NCBI GenBank assembly: GCA_032622095.1
Contig: CP136065.1
Span: forward strand, 56,729,949 to 56,793,948
DNA from: Siphonodentalium dalli
Lineage: Eukaryota > Mollusca > Scaphopoda > Gadilida > Siphonodentaliidae
Reading direction: 5' to 3'
DNA: 64,000 bases
Notes under the pieces: model-generated
Database searches by the model: none
Told to the model about the DNA's origin: nothing
The model's input: the letters and a program-made list of their open reading frames with translations, nothing else
Translations under genes and position numbers: made by a program
Shown here: in pieces, positions 46,201 to 55,871 of the stretch
How positions within the stretch are numbered: position 1 is the first letter of the stretch
How the letters are laid out: each line of letters opens with the position of its first letter

Positions 46201-49200
46201 TGAGCTATATTCAGTACCAGTCATAAGAAGTGGTATATTGAGGCACGCCTTTATTGCGATATTGAGCGCGCTTAATTTCGAAATCGGCGCGATTATATCG
46301 CGATACAAACAATCTGTCGCGCTTATTATTTCGTTATTGGGCGCATAATATTGCGATACTAAGCGCGCATTGTCGCAATATTGAGCGCGAAAAAAAAATC
46401 ATACAGTAGATAAATACTGTGCATATAGTGTACATAAGGAATTTCCAACTATAATTATATACACATCTAAAACGTTGATTCTATTTATGCCAAACGGGTA
46501 GTTTCACAATTTTAAGTTGCAATATTAAGCGCGCGATATCGAATTATTAAGCGCGAAATATTGCGATATTAAGCGCAAGGTATTGCAATAATGACGTAAG
46601 TGATGCGCTTATAAGCGTTTCAACTTGCAATATTATTGCGATATTGGGCGCAAAAATAGCACGATTAATATACCCCTTCTTTTGACTGGTAGTGTAGCAA
46701 TTTTGATAGCTCACTGTAGATACCACGTCCTCATATATATATGACTGCTGCGAAGATATCAGTGTTCAAGCGACTTTGGTCACCATTTTTTAGGATGTGT
46801 AATTTGAACTCCAAGATCTTCTAAAAAACAAATAGGTTCGATATCCGGTTTTTGCAGAATCTTTTGGGAAAGATCTTCGGTCTAATACTTGTTGATATAT
46901 TTTAAAATATAGAAGAAGGAAAAATGACTTTTGAGTTTTAGCGTGATATCGTGCCGCCATTTTCGAGCAAGTTATGGCGTATTTTCCCGACCCTTTAATC
47001 TGAATCTAATGTACTCAATTAAATTGTATTCTTATGTTAGTAGATAGTAATTAAAAGAAATTATTAGCATCAATGAATTCGTGTCATGCTTTACCTATAA
47101 GAGATGTCACTGACTTGTAGCATGTAATTATACTGTCAAATCATATAATCATTTATTAATCCCAACCAAACTAATATATAGAGGATATGGAATTAGTGTT
47201 TCTCTTATATCAGCTTTTGGCGAGATATAACACAACGAGACGACTTTCATAAATCATTCCTAAATTAAATGAAATTGTTCCCAATGCCTCAGTTCACAAA
47301 AAGATAAATGACATTAAAATCCAATTGAAAGAAAGCCACAAAGAGAATTATAAAACTGATATTTTCAGCGATGACAAATGTTCGGGCGCGAATAAGTTAA
47401 GGACGTACCGCGTAGTCAAACAATATTACACACAATAACCTTATCTTAATATTGTCCAGAATATTGACACAAAGATTATGTTTTGTAAATTAAGAATTAG
47501 TAATCATAATTTGAAAAGGGTCGCCATAAACAGCCAACAGTGTCACTTGATGAAATAATTTGTAGGAAATGTAACATGGAGGTTGAGAATGAAGAACACT
47601 TCCTTATGCGCTGCAACACACATGATAAGATGCGTAAACACCTCTTTTGTGAGATAGGGAAGACGAGTGATAATTGTTTTGGATTGAATGATAGCCAAAA
47701 ATTCCAATATATAATGCACAACAACTAGCCTCATACATGCAACATAATCTGCAACATGGTTCGGACATTTTTCAAAGAACGTAAAATTCTACTGATATAA
47801 TAATGAAATAGTTACTATAGTATATATATTATGTTGAATCATTGTTGACATTGTTATATATATATGTTATTTTGATACCCTGATATCGGTCTCGTGTGGA
47901 CGTTTTATGTCATTAAAGGTACGGGCGAGATTTGTTGCAGAAATATTCATATTTGTTCAAATCGCCATCAACAGAAGGAATATTTAAAAAATAAATAGTT
48001 TTGTTCATATGCCAAACATAATCAGCGCGTAAACAGTATATTGTCGTCAAGACGTACGATGGTGTACGTAAACAAGAGCCTGCTCGTGTTAGAGAAGTTT
48101 TTGCTTCTGTTCACATAACACAGCACAATTCTATTGGTTAATCACACACACATGATATAAACGCTCTTTATTATTTCCATATCAAGAAAACAGTAACAAA
48201 TAACGCGCTCTTTATGTTTACCATATCCGGATCTAAACAAAAGCCAGGTTCTGTAACGTTTTTTGCTTTTGTTTACATAACAAAGGAAAATCATTTGACC
48301 ATAACATACTGTTCATGTCATATTTCTGATTGGTATAAGAACAAAGTATGTCTATATTTTACTATTCTTTCTGTTTATGGCGGTTTTTGACGGAGCTGAA
48401 TATTTAACAGCATACCCACCGCCAACACCGCCAGTATCTTTAAAGCGATTGTAACCAATCAGCTCCAACTGAACCACATCCTCACTTTACCAAGACAATC
48501 TCACTTTCTCTCTCTCTCCCTCTTTATCTATCTCTCTCTATCTTTTCTCTCTCTCTATGTCTCTCCCTACCTTGCCTCTCATGACATCATCAATACTATA
48601 TTATTATTATATTCCCATTCCTTCCCGTCCGACCCCCTTCTAGACTTAATAAAGAGTGGGTGCGAAACAAACTGAAAGGGGAGCAAACTTAACAAAAGCC
48701 CTTGGGCTTGTTGTTTAATCCCCTTTCCAATCAATCATTCAACTGTATTATTCTATTTTATTGTCAAAACTTTTGTCAAATGTATATATGTTATTATGAT
48801 TGGAATAAATATGTTTACACTAACAAAGTATGTCTATATTTTACTATTATTTCTGTTTATGGCTGTTTTTGACGGAGGTGAATATTTTAACAGCATACCC
48901 ACCGCCAACGCCGCCCGTATCTTTAAACTATCTATTTATGAGAGGAACGCGCGTTTCATATTATATGTATCATATGATTCGATTTGAGTTGATTCATGAA
49001 ATACTTCGTTGACACGGCAGAAGCTATTGGGAAATTGTCATAAGGCCGTTGCATAGCATAGTACGTGGCAAAGGAAGTGTACATACATCGACTGCACTGT
49101 ATTATTATTATTGATGGAAGTTAGTAATATGATGTGATGTGATTGAACAATCTGAATGCTTTGGAAGGAACGAACTAAAACGAGCCCTTGTTTGTGAATA

Positions 49201-52200
49201 CTTGCGAAGTTGCGAAGCAGCAACACTAGCAGCAACGAATTTTTTTTAACACATGGGTGCTCCGAAACGCTGACAGCACGAGATGCCCTGCTTATTTGAA
49301 CAACATACGATACGACAATCAACGTTGCTTGATTGGACAAAGACACTGCTGTGCGAAACTCACAATAGCTCATGCCGGGCGGCGAATTCATCTCGACGTA
49401 TTGGCAGCGAAGACAAGTCTGACACACTTACCACTGGACCACGGAGCTCCAACAACAGATACGAAGAGATCAGACGTGGACTGGTTGATTTAGGATAGCC
49501 AGGGGAATTAAAGGACATCAGTTAGATTTAAGAACGTTTGAGAAGAAAGGAGGACCAATAGGGGAATTGTCATAAGGCTGTTGCATATGTAGTACGTGAC
49601 AAAGGAAGTGCACATACATACAAACTGACTGACTGCTGTGATGTAAACATCATGTATTGTGTATCCCAGATGTATACAATAATTTACAAGATGATGTTCA
49701 TATATATATGGAAGTAGGATAAGTCTGAGAGAGTAGATGATTTGACATCAAGCGCCAGGCGCTTATATGGAGCCATGTCCTCAGAACAGAACAGTATATG
49801 CGCAATGAAGAGATCGAGTGGTAGGAGACAAGAGATATGAAGTGGGAAACAGAGACATGGATGAAGTAAAGGTCGAATTCAGAGAATGAAAAAAGAAACA
49901 AGACAATATGACAAATTTAAAAAATGAGATGATCACTGCTCTGTATATATCAGTATAATTTATAAATTTGAAATTAACGTTTGATTAATTTTACTATTAC
50001 TTATGGATTAGCCAAATGAATTGCCCGTCGAGAGAAGTCACTTGATCGTTATGCCTGCTATGGAAGGAACAAGCTAAAATGAGCCCTTGATTGTAAATAC
50101 TTACGAGTGTAAAACCAGCGACTGAGCGGACCTGGCGGTCGCCATGATAGTTTACGTCAGTAACACCGGCAACAACGCCCAGTCTGCTCAGTTGATACCT
50201 GAAATACATAAAATGTGTCAGTATATACGTGTAGACTATCATATCACCCGAAACTTACACTGTCATATTTGGAGATCCAACCTTATCAAATTCCAATAGT
50301 GAAGAAATTTTCAAGGCTGTCCAAATCTTTATAAGAGACAGATCCCAGGATTTCAGCAGATGACAATTAGGAAAACAACAAACAATAAATAGCAATAAAT
50401 AATAAAAATAATATTTCTGAGTATATATATATATAGGACAAAAGTAATAAACGCTTTAGGAACTTAGTCACTGTCCAGTGTTAAGGATGGATGAGCACAT
50501 AATACTTTAACGCAACCAGATACCTTCGAACTATATATATATGAATTCGAACAAGTTTGGAGAGACTAGCAACAACATCAACAAATACCATTATACACTT
50601 AAATACCATATATAATTGTTCACTGCCATGGTAATTTTTTCACTGGAGTGTCTGGTGATCGGGAGAGAAGTAGCATATTAGTGGCCCGAACTTGTTCTTC
50701 AATCACGTTGCCGAATGTATGTAGTTATATGCATATATGGCGAATAAATATGTTTAAACCAAACTGTTATACGCTATACCAGGGGAAACCTGTTAATTGG
50801 CTGCGGACACACGTATCACAGTAGCGATGGCATAGTAGGTGTGACAATTTATTATGGTGGAGTTTGGTGACAATTGTTCGTCATAATTATTATGCCATAG
50901 CCAGTCATGTTGCCCGCTGAGTTACGGCACAATGAGTCGACTGGACCAATTAACCCATTGCGTTTCACCAAGATTGATCTCTACTCATTACGTTTTGCTA
51001 AATTGTATTCGCTACGATATATATAATTGCACGATAGATCGTCCAGAATTGTGTTTGACCGTGGCCTGGTGGCAATTCCTCATTGACTCACATATCATGC
51101 ATGTGGTACGTTTTTTTTATATGATCTCAATGCATGCATGTTTATCTACTTATATTAATTTCAATAATAAGAACAACTAGAGGTGTGACTGTCCCAATGG
51201 GACTACGGATACCCCCCTTTTTAAAAAATACTAAGATGTTTGACATGTCAGTAAACATTTAGTTAAAATAATGAAATAACAGTTCCCATTGCAGGTGTAC
51301 AACCATAACCCTAATCTTAAACCTATTGACCGAAAATTGTAGGAATAAAAGCTGGGACAAAATTATGCGAAATAAATTCTAAGTCGAAAATGGGGAATAA
51401 CTCCACACAAAAAATGTCGGACAGACGTCATAATTGCAGGTGCACAGGTTCCCATGGTACTAAATATCAGTGCCAAGATTAAAAAAACATTGACCGAAAA
51501 ATGTAGGAATAAAAGCTCGGACAAAATTATGCATGTTGCAAAAAAAGTTTCTAAGTTGAAAAAGGGGGATAACTCCACCAAAAAATGTCGGACAGATGTC
51601 ATAATCGCAGATGCACAAGTTCCAATGGTACTAAATATCTGTGCCACGTTTTAAAAAAATTGACCAAAAAATGTAGGAATAAAAGCTCGGACAAAAGTAT
51701 ACATGCTGCGAAAATTTTCTAAGTCGAAAAAGGGGGGATAACTCCAAAAAAAAAAGTCCAACAGACGTCATAATCGCAGGTGCACAGGTTCCCATGGTGG
51801 TTGATCACGGAAATTGATCAAAAAACGACTGAGAAAAACTCCGGACAAATTTGTGTCCACGGACGGACGGACGACGGACGGACGGGGGGTATAATCATGG
51901 TTGCGGGGGGTATAATCATGGTTGTTGACAGAAAAGGGTTATTCATTAAGTTATCAAGTGGACTTTATGTGTTAGCATGCAAAATATAACACTGCGTGTT
52001 GGGTGAAGATCAACGGCGACAAGACATTCACAGGTAGATACATCCTTGAGATATCGACCGTCGCTGGTAGAGCTTGGTAGACTCATTGTGCGAATTTGCA
52101 GAGGGCGACATGGCTTGCTGTGTCATATTAATTATGACGACCAAACTCCACCATAATAAATTGTCACACATACAATGACATCGATACTGTGGTACGTGTG

Positions 52201-54289
52201 TCTGCAGCCGTGCCAGTGCTATAACACGATCTAATCTGTGTAGCTTGAGATCCGATCACCTGATTTAACAGCGTTAATAATCAATAGTTGAATTGCTCAT
52301 GGCATTGTGTACTCTTTTATATGCATTTTGTGTATGCTTCCGCAATTTTTCAATTTGTCGAACTAAAACGTTGAGGTTGTAAGTCACGTTTTCAATTTGA
52401 AATTGAAAAAAACTTTGAATATTCGAAAAAAAATCCACCCTTCTGCATGGTTCACGCTTTCGAAGGCCAATGGCCATTTTAGTTACAAAAATGGCCAACC
52501 GTTTAAAGGCACGAGCGGCGTTCGTTGCAGAAATATTCATATTTGTTCAAATCGCCACCAGCAGAAGGAATATTTAAAAACATATATATTTGTTCATATG
52601 CCAAACATAATCAGCGCGTAAATAGTATATTGTCGTCAAGGCGTACGATGGTGTACGTAAACAAAAGCCTGCTCGTGTTACAGAAGTTGTGCTTCTGTTC
52701 ACATAACACAGCGCAATTATATTGGTTGATCACACACAAATGATATAAACGCTCTTTATTATTTCCATATCAGGAAAACAGTATCTAATAACGCTCGTTT
52801 GTTTACCATATCCGGATCTAAACAAAAACCAGGTTCTCTAACGTTTTTTGCCTTTGTTTACATAACGAAGGAAAAACATTTGACAATAACATACTGTTAT
52901 ATGCCATATTTCTGATTGGTATAAGAACACATTTTGTCTATATTTTACTATTCTTTCTGTTTTTGGCGGTTTTTGACGGAGCTGAATATTTTAACAGCAC
53001 ACCCTCCGCCAACGCCGCCCGTATCTTTAACAGCGTTAATAATCGATAGTTGAATTGCTTTTTTCTCTTTTACATGTATTCGGGTAGGTATTTGGGACTT
53101 TTCTCTCCTTTACATGTATTTGGGTATGTTTTCGCAATGTTTTCAATTTGTCGAACTAAAACGTTAAGGTTGTAGTTCACGTTTTCAATTTGGAATTGAA
53201 AAAAACTTTGAATATACGAAAAAAATCCACCCTTCTGTGTGGTTCACGCTGTCGAATGTCAATGACCATTTTTGTTACAAAAATGGGCAGCTGATTAACC
53301 AAACTGCTCTGGTTAAAAAGTTTCAATATGAATAGAGAATACCTACATTACATTTTGGAACTATATCATGAGTGTCAGAAAAGAGATATCCAATTTTCAA
53401 GAGCGTCTGAATATTCTCTATTTCTTTGCAGACACTATTGAGATGTTCCAGGTAATCAAACAATGTAGGTGTTCTTTTTTCAGTATATGTGCCTTATTAA
53501 AGACATATTATGTACTTGTTCGGGTGCGTGAAACTGATAAGTTAGTACTCAGGCGCTAAGACAACTGGTGGAATGTAAAATTCTACTAATATCGCCGAAA
53601 ATTTGAAGCAAATCGACTTTACCACTCAATAGAAAACATCGTCAGAACTACGCTCAATTGTAAATATTTATTACTCGATTCTGGATGCGTCTATCGGTGA
53701 CAAACTAACGAAAACTGCATTTAATTCATATATGAGAATGGCTGTGTGTGTTGTCAATATGGATATACTCTTTGTTAAAATTACTACTATGAACAAGATT
53801 ATTCTCCATTTCTCTTTGATCACCATACCGGAGTGTTTCACATCACTTTAATGCTCACAGTTGATAACTTAATAAATCTTCCGGAAGCGGAACCACTCGA
53901 CCCGGGCGTATTTTTGGTCGGGTTTTCTCGATTTTCCAGGTCGGCAGTCATGTTCTGAGTAAATAATTTTCTCACAATTTTTTCTTAATATGGTTTTCGA
54001 ATTGTAAAATTTGTCTGTTTAAAACGCGATTAAATTATTTTGTTTCTTTATCGCTAAATATGCAGTTTTCCGTATATGTTATTTTTCGGTTTCTTGTTGG
54101 TATAGTTTATATCATTGTTATTCACGTCGGCTAACGGTGAGAACGCTACAAAAGCATATACTATATTCCCTTCCACTGTAGACGTATGTATCACAACTAT
54201 AAATATATGTCCTCATGTTTTCCCATATATTTGATACTTGTTTCAAAGGTAATCAATCCGATTCGATGGTCTCCATGTCATCAGATTCC

Positions 54290-54327
<38 letters not shown>

Positions 54328-55209
54328 ATTTTGAAATGCCGCTTCAGTTATCAGAATCGAGTAACTGTCCAAAATTAATGCTATCCATAGTCAACTATGG
54401 TATAAAATTGCCGCTTTGTCAAATATCTGACACAAAAAGACCCACTTAATTTTTAGAGTTATCCATCTTCATCTGCAATTTGGTCCGAAACCGTCTTCTC
54501 GTCGACTGTTTACTGGGCCACTTAAATTATCGGTTGTGAAAACTAATAGATTTCAAAAATTGATATCTGATCACTCTGAGCTTTGATGGGTGGATTCCTC
54601 GACTCGAATCAAATATTTGTTTCTCCCGAAGCCAAGGAAATGGTAATTTGCGAGCGTTAATTCGGATTATGCATCTTTAAATAAAGATGAGAAAGTTATA
54701 ATTTAATCTTTATTTGTATCGGGTTGCCTTGTGTCGGGTTGTCCTCGGGTCGGGTTGTCCCTGGGTCTGGTTATCCATGGGTCGGGTTGTCCCCGGGTCG
54801 GGTTATACATGGGTCGGGTTGTCCCCGGGTCGGGTTGTCCCTGGTCCTCAATCCACTCTGTCTATCTCGACACACTCGGCCCGGGCAGGTTCCCGTTGTT
54901 TAGTCCCACCCGCTTCTAAGACTATACTATCATTGCATCTATAACACTATAAATTCACATACATGTATAATCGGTCTACTTACTGAATATCCCAGTCGAT
55001 GCAGTGGGCGGCTGTCAGGATGTAGTTAGCCGAGATGATGCTTCCGCCGCAGAAATGTTGGCCTAAATTTCCATCCACTGTGAGACTGACTTGAGCTGGA
55101 AACTCGGCATGCGATGCCGGAACTCCACCTATTATTCTCGAGTCAAGCTGGCTTCTCCGAATTTTTTCAATCAGAGGGTTTGTTAATTTGGCCGGCAAAG
55201 GAATTGAGA
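40091..55209 (-). CDS. Secreted serine protease, S1 (chymotrypsin-fold) family, multi-exon
   Basis: Five minus-strand exons (55209-54984, 50198-50105, 45808-45631, 41431-41292, 40261-40091) join with matching phases into about 268 residues. After about 24 propeptide residues comes the activation site SR|IIGG. The mature chain of about 244 residues is a normal S1 length. Catalytic His is in TAAHC, Asp in DDIALLEL, Ser in GDSGGP. The four usual disulphides are all possible (Cys42-58, 136-201, 168-182, 191-220). At the pocket, the residue six before Ser is Gly (189) followed by Ala (190), so it is not a classical Asp189 trypsin; a chymotrypsin- or elastase-like preference is inferred. Asn replaces the common Gln192, and Ser replaces Gly226. 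The signal peptide exon is not seen. The likely role is extracellular or digestive proteolysis. Confidence 0.93.
40262..40732. other. Protease intron 4, first part
   Basis: Unique-looking AT-rich sequence; no repeat partner or exon noticed. Confidence 0.5.
40733..41250 (-). mobile_element. Element family M3, copy 3
   Basis: Reverse orientation: TTTTGCCAAATAATTTGCCA at one end and GCCAAATTTGGCAAGTGGCA-like sequence to AGTGCGAAC at the other. Its end lies about 40 bp from the donor of the neighbouring protease exon. No coding. Confidence 0.65.
41292..41431 (-). CDS. Protease exon 4: Cys168-Cys191 region
   Basis: Recognised by phase and motif. Acceptor TTCTGTCTTAAAG, donor AAC|GTGAGT. It completes G|CT (Ala) from the previous exon and ends in phase 0 before GDSGG. 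Encodes ILKKADEMDVITNTECSSLW and SGNICVNHGTKGACN. It supplies the specificity-pocket wall, including Gly189-Ala190. Confidence 0.9.
41432..42298. other. Protease intron 3, near part
   Basis: Nothing recognised. A minus-strand open stretch at 41774-42150 has no known motif and no splice support. Confidence 0.4.
42299..42901 (+). mobile_element. MITE family A, copy 4, with a nested M1 fragment
   Basis: TTAACCCTTTACCCAACA and TGTTGGGTAAAGGGTTAA ends with both hairpins. Between the hairpins, about 42534-42690 is an M1 left end (TTTAAAGGCACGTGCGGCCT to about GAGTATGTTATGGTCA). It is followed by a duplicated piece of hairpin end (TATAAGAGAATGCATTGGCC). M1 therefore landed in family A after the double-hairpin structure existed. 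Confidence 0.8.
42902..44462. other. Protease intron 3 with a degraded M2 copy
   Basis: A reversed, diverged M2 piece spans about 43125-43410 (TGATGTGAAACAG, GGATGGCGAAATCA, CGATATTTTCTATTGAGTGG). A T-run lies at 44167-44186. No exon. Confidence 0.45.
44463..45320 (-). pseudogene. LINE 3' end (reverse transcriptase tail), with a foldback inserted in its 3' UTR
   Basis: On the minus strand: ERVCTYCTRCSTGNEYHLIM, then ECTRVSSLRNRFLPRHL and MNKLCGFLRYA, the CxxC...HxxxxC knuckle and terminal helix of non-LTR ORF2. The 3' terminus reads CAATAAAGAATCTTGAATC at 44480-44463. A 359 bp foldback element at 44626-44984 splits the 3' UTR. Confidence 0.75.
44626..44984. mobile_element. Short foldback element with perfect TATGT target duplication
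   Basis: Starts CTATGGGAGGCCCAATTCAC and ends GTGAATTTGGCCTTCCATAG; the arms stay complementary for about 48 bases. TATGT occurs at 44621-44625 and again at 44985-44989. The inside is made of repeated GCTGAAGCGCAATTCAATT and its complement, so the whole 359 bp can fold back. No coding. Confidence 0.85.
45321..45630. other. Protease intron 3, remainder
   Basis: No feature seen apart from the donor GTAAGT (minus strand) at 45630-45625. Confidence 0.45.
45631..45808 (-). CDS. Protease exon 3: catalytic Asp
   Basis: Acceptor CATATACATAACAG, donor GAG|GTAAGT; phase 0 in, phase 1 out. Encodes HTRWNANRLTDDIALLELST, then SEAIGQGHCTITGWGYKTVG. DDIALL carries catalytic Asp102; GHCTITGWG carries Cys136 and the conserved Gly-Trp-Gly. 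Confidence 0.95.
45920..45993 (-). pseudogene. Decayed second Ser exon of an S1 protease
   Basis: After GAAACAG on the minus strand comes GGTCAAAGCGGCGGATTCCT, encoding GQSGGFLVSC. The functional exon has GDSGGPLFC, so Asp194 and the Pro are lost. The alignment continues weakly (LASVLV against TSRGMVLF). It lies between exons 2 and 3 of the active gene, where a Ser exon does not belong. It is probably a remnant of a tandem paralogue or an exon duplication. Confidence 0.55.
45994..46215. other. Protease intron 2 sequence
   Basis: Nothing recognised. Confidence 0.4.
46216..46690. mobile_element. Element family M6, full-length, with GCGC-ATATTG subrepeats
   Basis: Ends ACCAGTCATAAGAAGTGGTA and TACCCCTTCTTTTGACTGGT, an imperfect inverted repeat of about 24 bp. 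The interior is dominated by variants of TTGCGATATTGAGCGCG and TTAAGCGCGAAATATTGCG in both orientations. A truncated copy is at 39160-39369. No coding. Confidence 0.7.
46691..47269. other. Protease intron 2 sequence, nothing recognised
   Basis: AT-rich, stops in all frames. Confidence 0.4.
47270..47730 (+). pseudogene. LINE reverse transcriptase C-terminal relic
   Basis: Frame one: VHKKINDIKIQLKESHKENY, then NKLRTYRVVKQYYTQ, a stop, then IMFCKLRISNHNLKR. A shift of frame near 47520 leads to TVSLDEIICRKCNMEVENEE, HFLMRCNTHDKMRKHLF. This is the conserved KLRTY...KLRISNH...CxxC...HxxxxC tail of non-LTR ORF2. It has one stop and one frameshift. Confidence 0.8.
47913..48443 (+). mobile_element. 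MITE family M1, copy 2
   Basis: TTAA at 47913-47916 and 48440-48443; ends AGGTACGGGCGAGATTTG and CCGCCAGTATCT. Opposite orientation to copy 1. Includes CGCTCTTTATTATTTCC and CGCTCTTTATGTTTACC, the two internal motif copies. Confidence 0.85.
48489..48570 (+). repeat. CT-rich microsatellite
   Basis: CTTTCTCTCTCTCTCCCTC followed by interrupted TATCTCTCTCTATC. Confidence 0.85.
48680..48815 (+). mobile_element. Retroposon 3' end, family R7, copy 2, next to an M1 fragment
   Basis: GGGGAGCAAACTTAACAAAA, CTTGTTGTTTAATCCCCTTT and ATTGGAATAAATATG match 21605-21764. It is followed at about 48825-48930 by the right end of M1 (TATGTCTATATTTTACTATT to GCCCGTATCTTTAA). Confidence 0.6.
49028..49239. repeat. 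Decayed copy of the 50.0-50.1 kb exon border, plus a 65 bp repeat
   Basis: 49028-49095 (AATTGTCATAAGGCCGTTGC) recurs at 49565-49625. 49135-49205 (GGAAGGAACGAACTAAAACGAGCCCTTGTTTGTGAATACTT) matches the sequence just outside protease exon 2 at 50060-50104, including a damaged donor (ACTTGC instead of ACTTAC). Confidence 0.5.
49240..49455 (-). mobile_element. Probable tRNA-derived SINE
   Basis: On the minus strand: GGAGCTCCGTGGTCCAGTGG then TAAGTGTGTCAGACTTG, an A-box-like start common to invertebrate SINEs. This is followed by GATGAATTCGCCGCC where a B box would fall, and an A-run (TTAAAAAAAATTCG) at the 3' end. The boxes are degraded and the flanking repeats (AGCAGCAACGA / CCAACAACAGA) only approximate. 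Confidence 0.45.
49456..50104. other. Protease intron 2 sequence, nothing further
   Basis: Contains the second copy of the 65 bp repeat (49565-49625). No exon. Confidence 0.4.
50105..50198 (-). CDS. Protease exon 2
   Basis: Acceptor TATGTATTTCAG, donor CTC|GTAAGT. The first base completes CA|G (Gln) from exon 1; it leaves in phase 0. Encodes YQLSRLGVVAGVTDVNYHGD then RQVRSVAGFTL, the stretch between catalytic His and Asp in S1 proteases. Confidence 0.88.
50199..50794. other. Protease intron 1 sequence
   Basis: Nothing recognised beyond short TA runs near 50425 and 50535. Confidence 0.4.
50795..52215. mobile_element. 1.4 kb element with about 100 bp inverted ends
   Basis: Left GGCTGCGGACACACGTATCA ... 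GACAATTTATTATGGTGGAG ... GTCATAATTATTATG. The right end at 52120-52210 is the inverted counterpart (CTCCACCATAATAAATTGTC, TACGTGTGTCTGCAGCCG). A reversed partial copy is at 58130-58335. Inside is a tandem array (51280-51800), followed by GGACGGACGGACGACGGACG and TATAATCATGGTTG repeats. Confidence 0.7.
51280..51800 (+). repeat. Tandem array of about 171 bp units, 3 to 3.5 copies
   Basis: Each unit includes AATGTAGGAATAAAAGCTCG, TCTAAGTCGAAAAAGGGGGA then TAACTCCA, and GACGTCATAATCGCAGGTGC. Start points are near 51283, 51433, 51604 and 51775. Open frames across it are coincidental. A loose copy of the downstream border (TGTTGACAGAAAAGGGTTAT) is at 56995-57085, reversed. Confidence 0.75.
52262..52502 (+). 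repeat. 240 bp repeat, copy 1 (left of M1 copy 3)
   Basis: TTTAACAGCGTTAATAATCA to GGCCATTTTAGTTACAAAAA recurs at 53028-53288 on the other side of the MITE, with about 10-15% difference by eye and an extra stretch near 53070. Confidence 0.75.
52503..53030 (+). mobile_element. MITE family M1, copy 3
   Basis: TTAA at 52503-52506 and 53027-53030; ends AGGCACGAGCGGCGTTCG and AACGCCGCCCGTATCT. It lies exactly between the two 240 bp repeats. Confidence 0.85.
53028..53288 (+). repeat. 240 bp repeat, copy 2 (right of M1 copy 3)
   Basis: Matches 52262-52502: TTGTCGAACTAAAACGTTAA, AATTGAAAAAAACTTTGAAT and AAAAATCCACCCTTCTG are shared. Confidence 0.75.
53289..53496. other. No feature recognised
   Basis: Short unassigned segment between repeats. 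Confidence 0.4.
53497..53851 (+). mobile_element. MITE family M2, copy 2
   Basis: TTAAAGACATATTATGTACT to GAGTGTTTCACATCACTTTA plus A; TTAA at both ends (53497-53500, 53848-53851). Confidence 0.78.
53852..54540. other. No gene recognised; CAA microsatellite
   Basis: A perfect (CAA)13 run is at 54289-54327. The rest is unassigned. Confidence 0.6.
54541..54690 (-). repeat. Old dispersed repeat matching 2530-2645
   Basis: Shared anchors on opposite strands: GCTTTGATGGGTGG, CGACTCGAATCAAATAT and GCGTTAATTCGG. Confidence 0.5.
54712..54845 (+). repeat. G-rich minisatellite, GGGTCGGGTTGTCCC units
   Basis: About nine imperfect 14-15 bp units (GGGTCGGGTTGTCC, with variants GGGTCTGGTTATCC and GGGTCGGGTTATACAT). 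The paired GGG runs could form G-quadruplexes on the + strand, which is the non-template strand of the protease's antisense. It lies 140 bp from protease exon 1. Confidence 0.85.
54984..55209 (-). CDS. Protease exon 1 (visible): propeptide, activation site, catalytic His
   Basis: Acceptor CGCCATTTTAG, donor CA|GTAAGT. Encodes SIPLPAKLTNPLIEKIRRSQ, then LDSR|IIGGVPASHAEFPAQ, then FCGGSIISANYILTAAHC. Trypsin-like cleavage after Arg would free the Ile-Ile-Gly-Gly N-terminus. It enters in phase 1, so an upstream exon with the signal peptide is required and was not found. Confidence 0.95.
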
Positions 55210-55871
55210 CTAAAATGGCGAAATAATGTATATATAAGAAATGAACAGCGGTTTCAATGTGGTCATGGGAGTTTGACCGCAAGAATAATTCAGCAAATTG
55301 CATGAACTCTTCGGCAGACAGAAGGTGTGAAATGATTTAAATAACCATCCCTTTGAAATTCCAATTAGGTAACCTTAACGAAAAGCACCAGAAGTCTCAT
55401 AAAATCGCAAAACACTCATTAACTAAACTTGTTAAACAAGGTTCAACATCCATATCCACAGTATATATGCGACAAAGATGTGTATGTACATCAGCGAAAT
55501 CTTTCACGTTGTGACTAACCCCGGCTAGATGACCAAATATTCGCCAAATCTCTATATTTATTTCATTATTTTTCATCTGTAGTCTGTTCCATTTATTAAT
55601 TAACCAATAACAAGTATCATCGAGGGACACAGATTGATAAAATACATGTATTCTTTGCAAATGGCAGAAACACATGCGCTTGTAATGTGTTCGTTGCTCC
55701 GCCACACCCCAACCACACTACACCCTTATACATTTACGCCATACATATAATGACGTGTTCACCCCCTCCCCCACATACCTTATGCATAGTACCCACTAGA
55801 ATATATGACTCTGCTTTACTTCATTGTAATGTACACGAGGCGCATGTAAACTGCCATGATGTATAGAGTAG
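55210..55871. other. Upstream of the protease exon; no exon recognised
   Basis: Should be intron leading to the signal-peptide exon. A minus-strand open stretch at 55397-55705 lacks any known motif or splice support. Confidence 0.4.

Noticed and set aside
55397-55705. Minus-strand open frame of 102 codons as the protease signal-peptide exon
   Set aside because: No hydrophobic leader, no donor in the needed phase and no recognisable domain.
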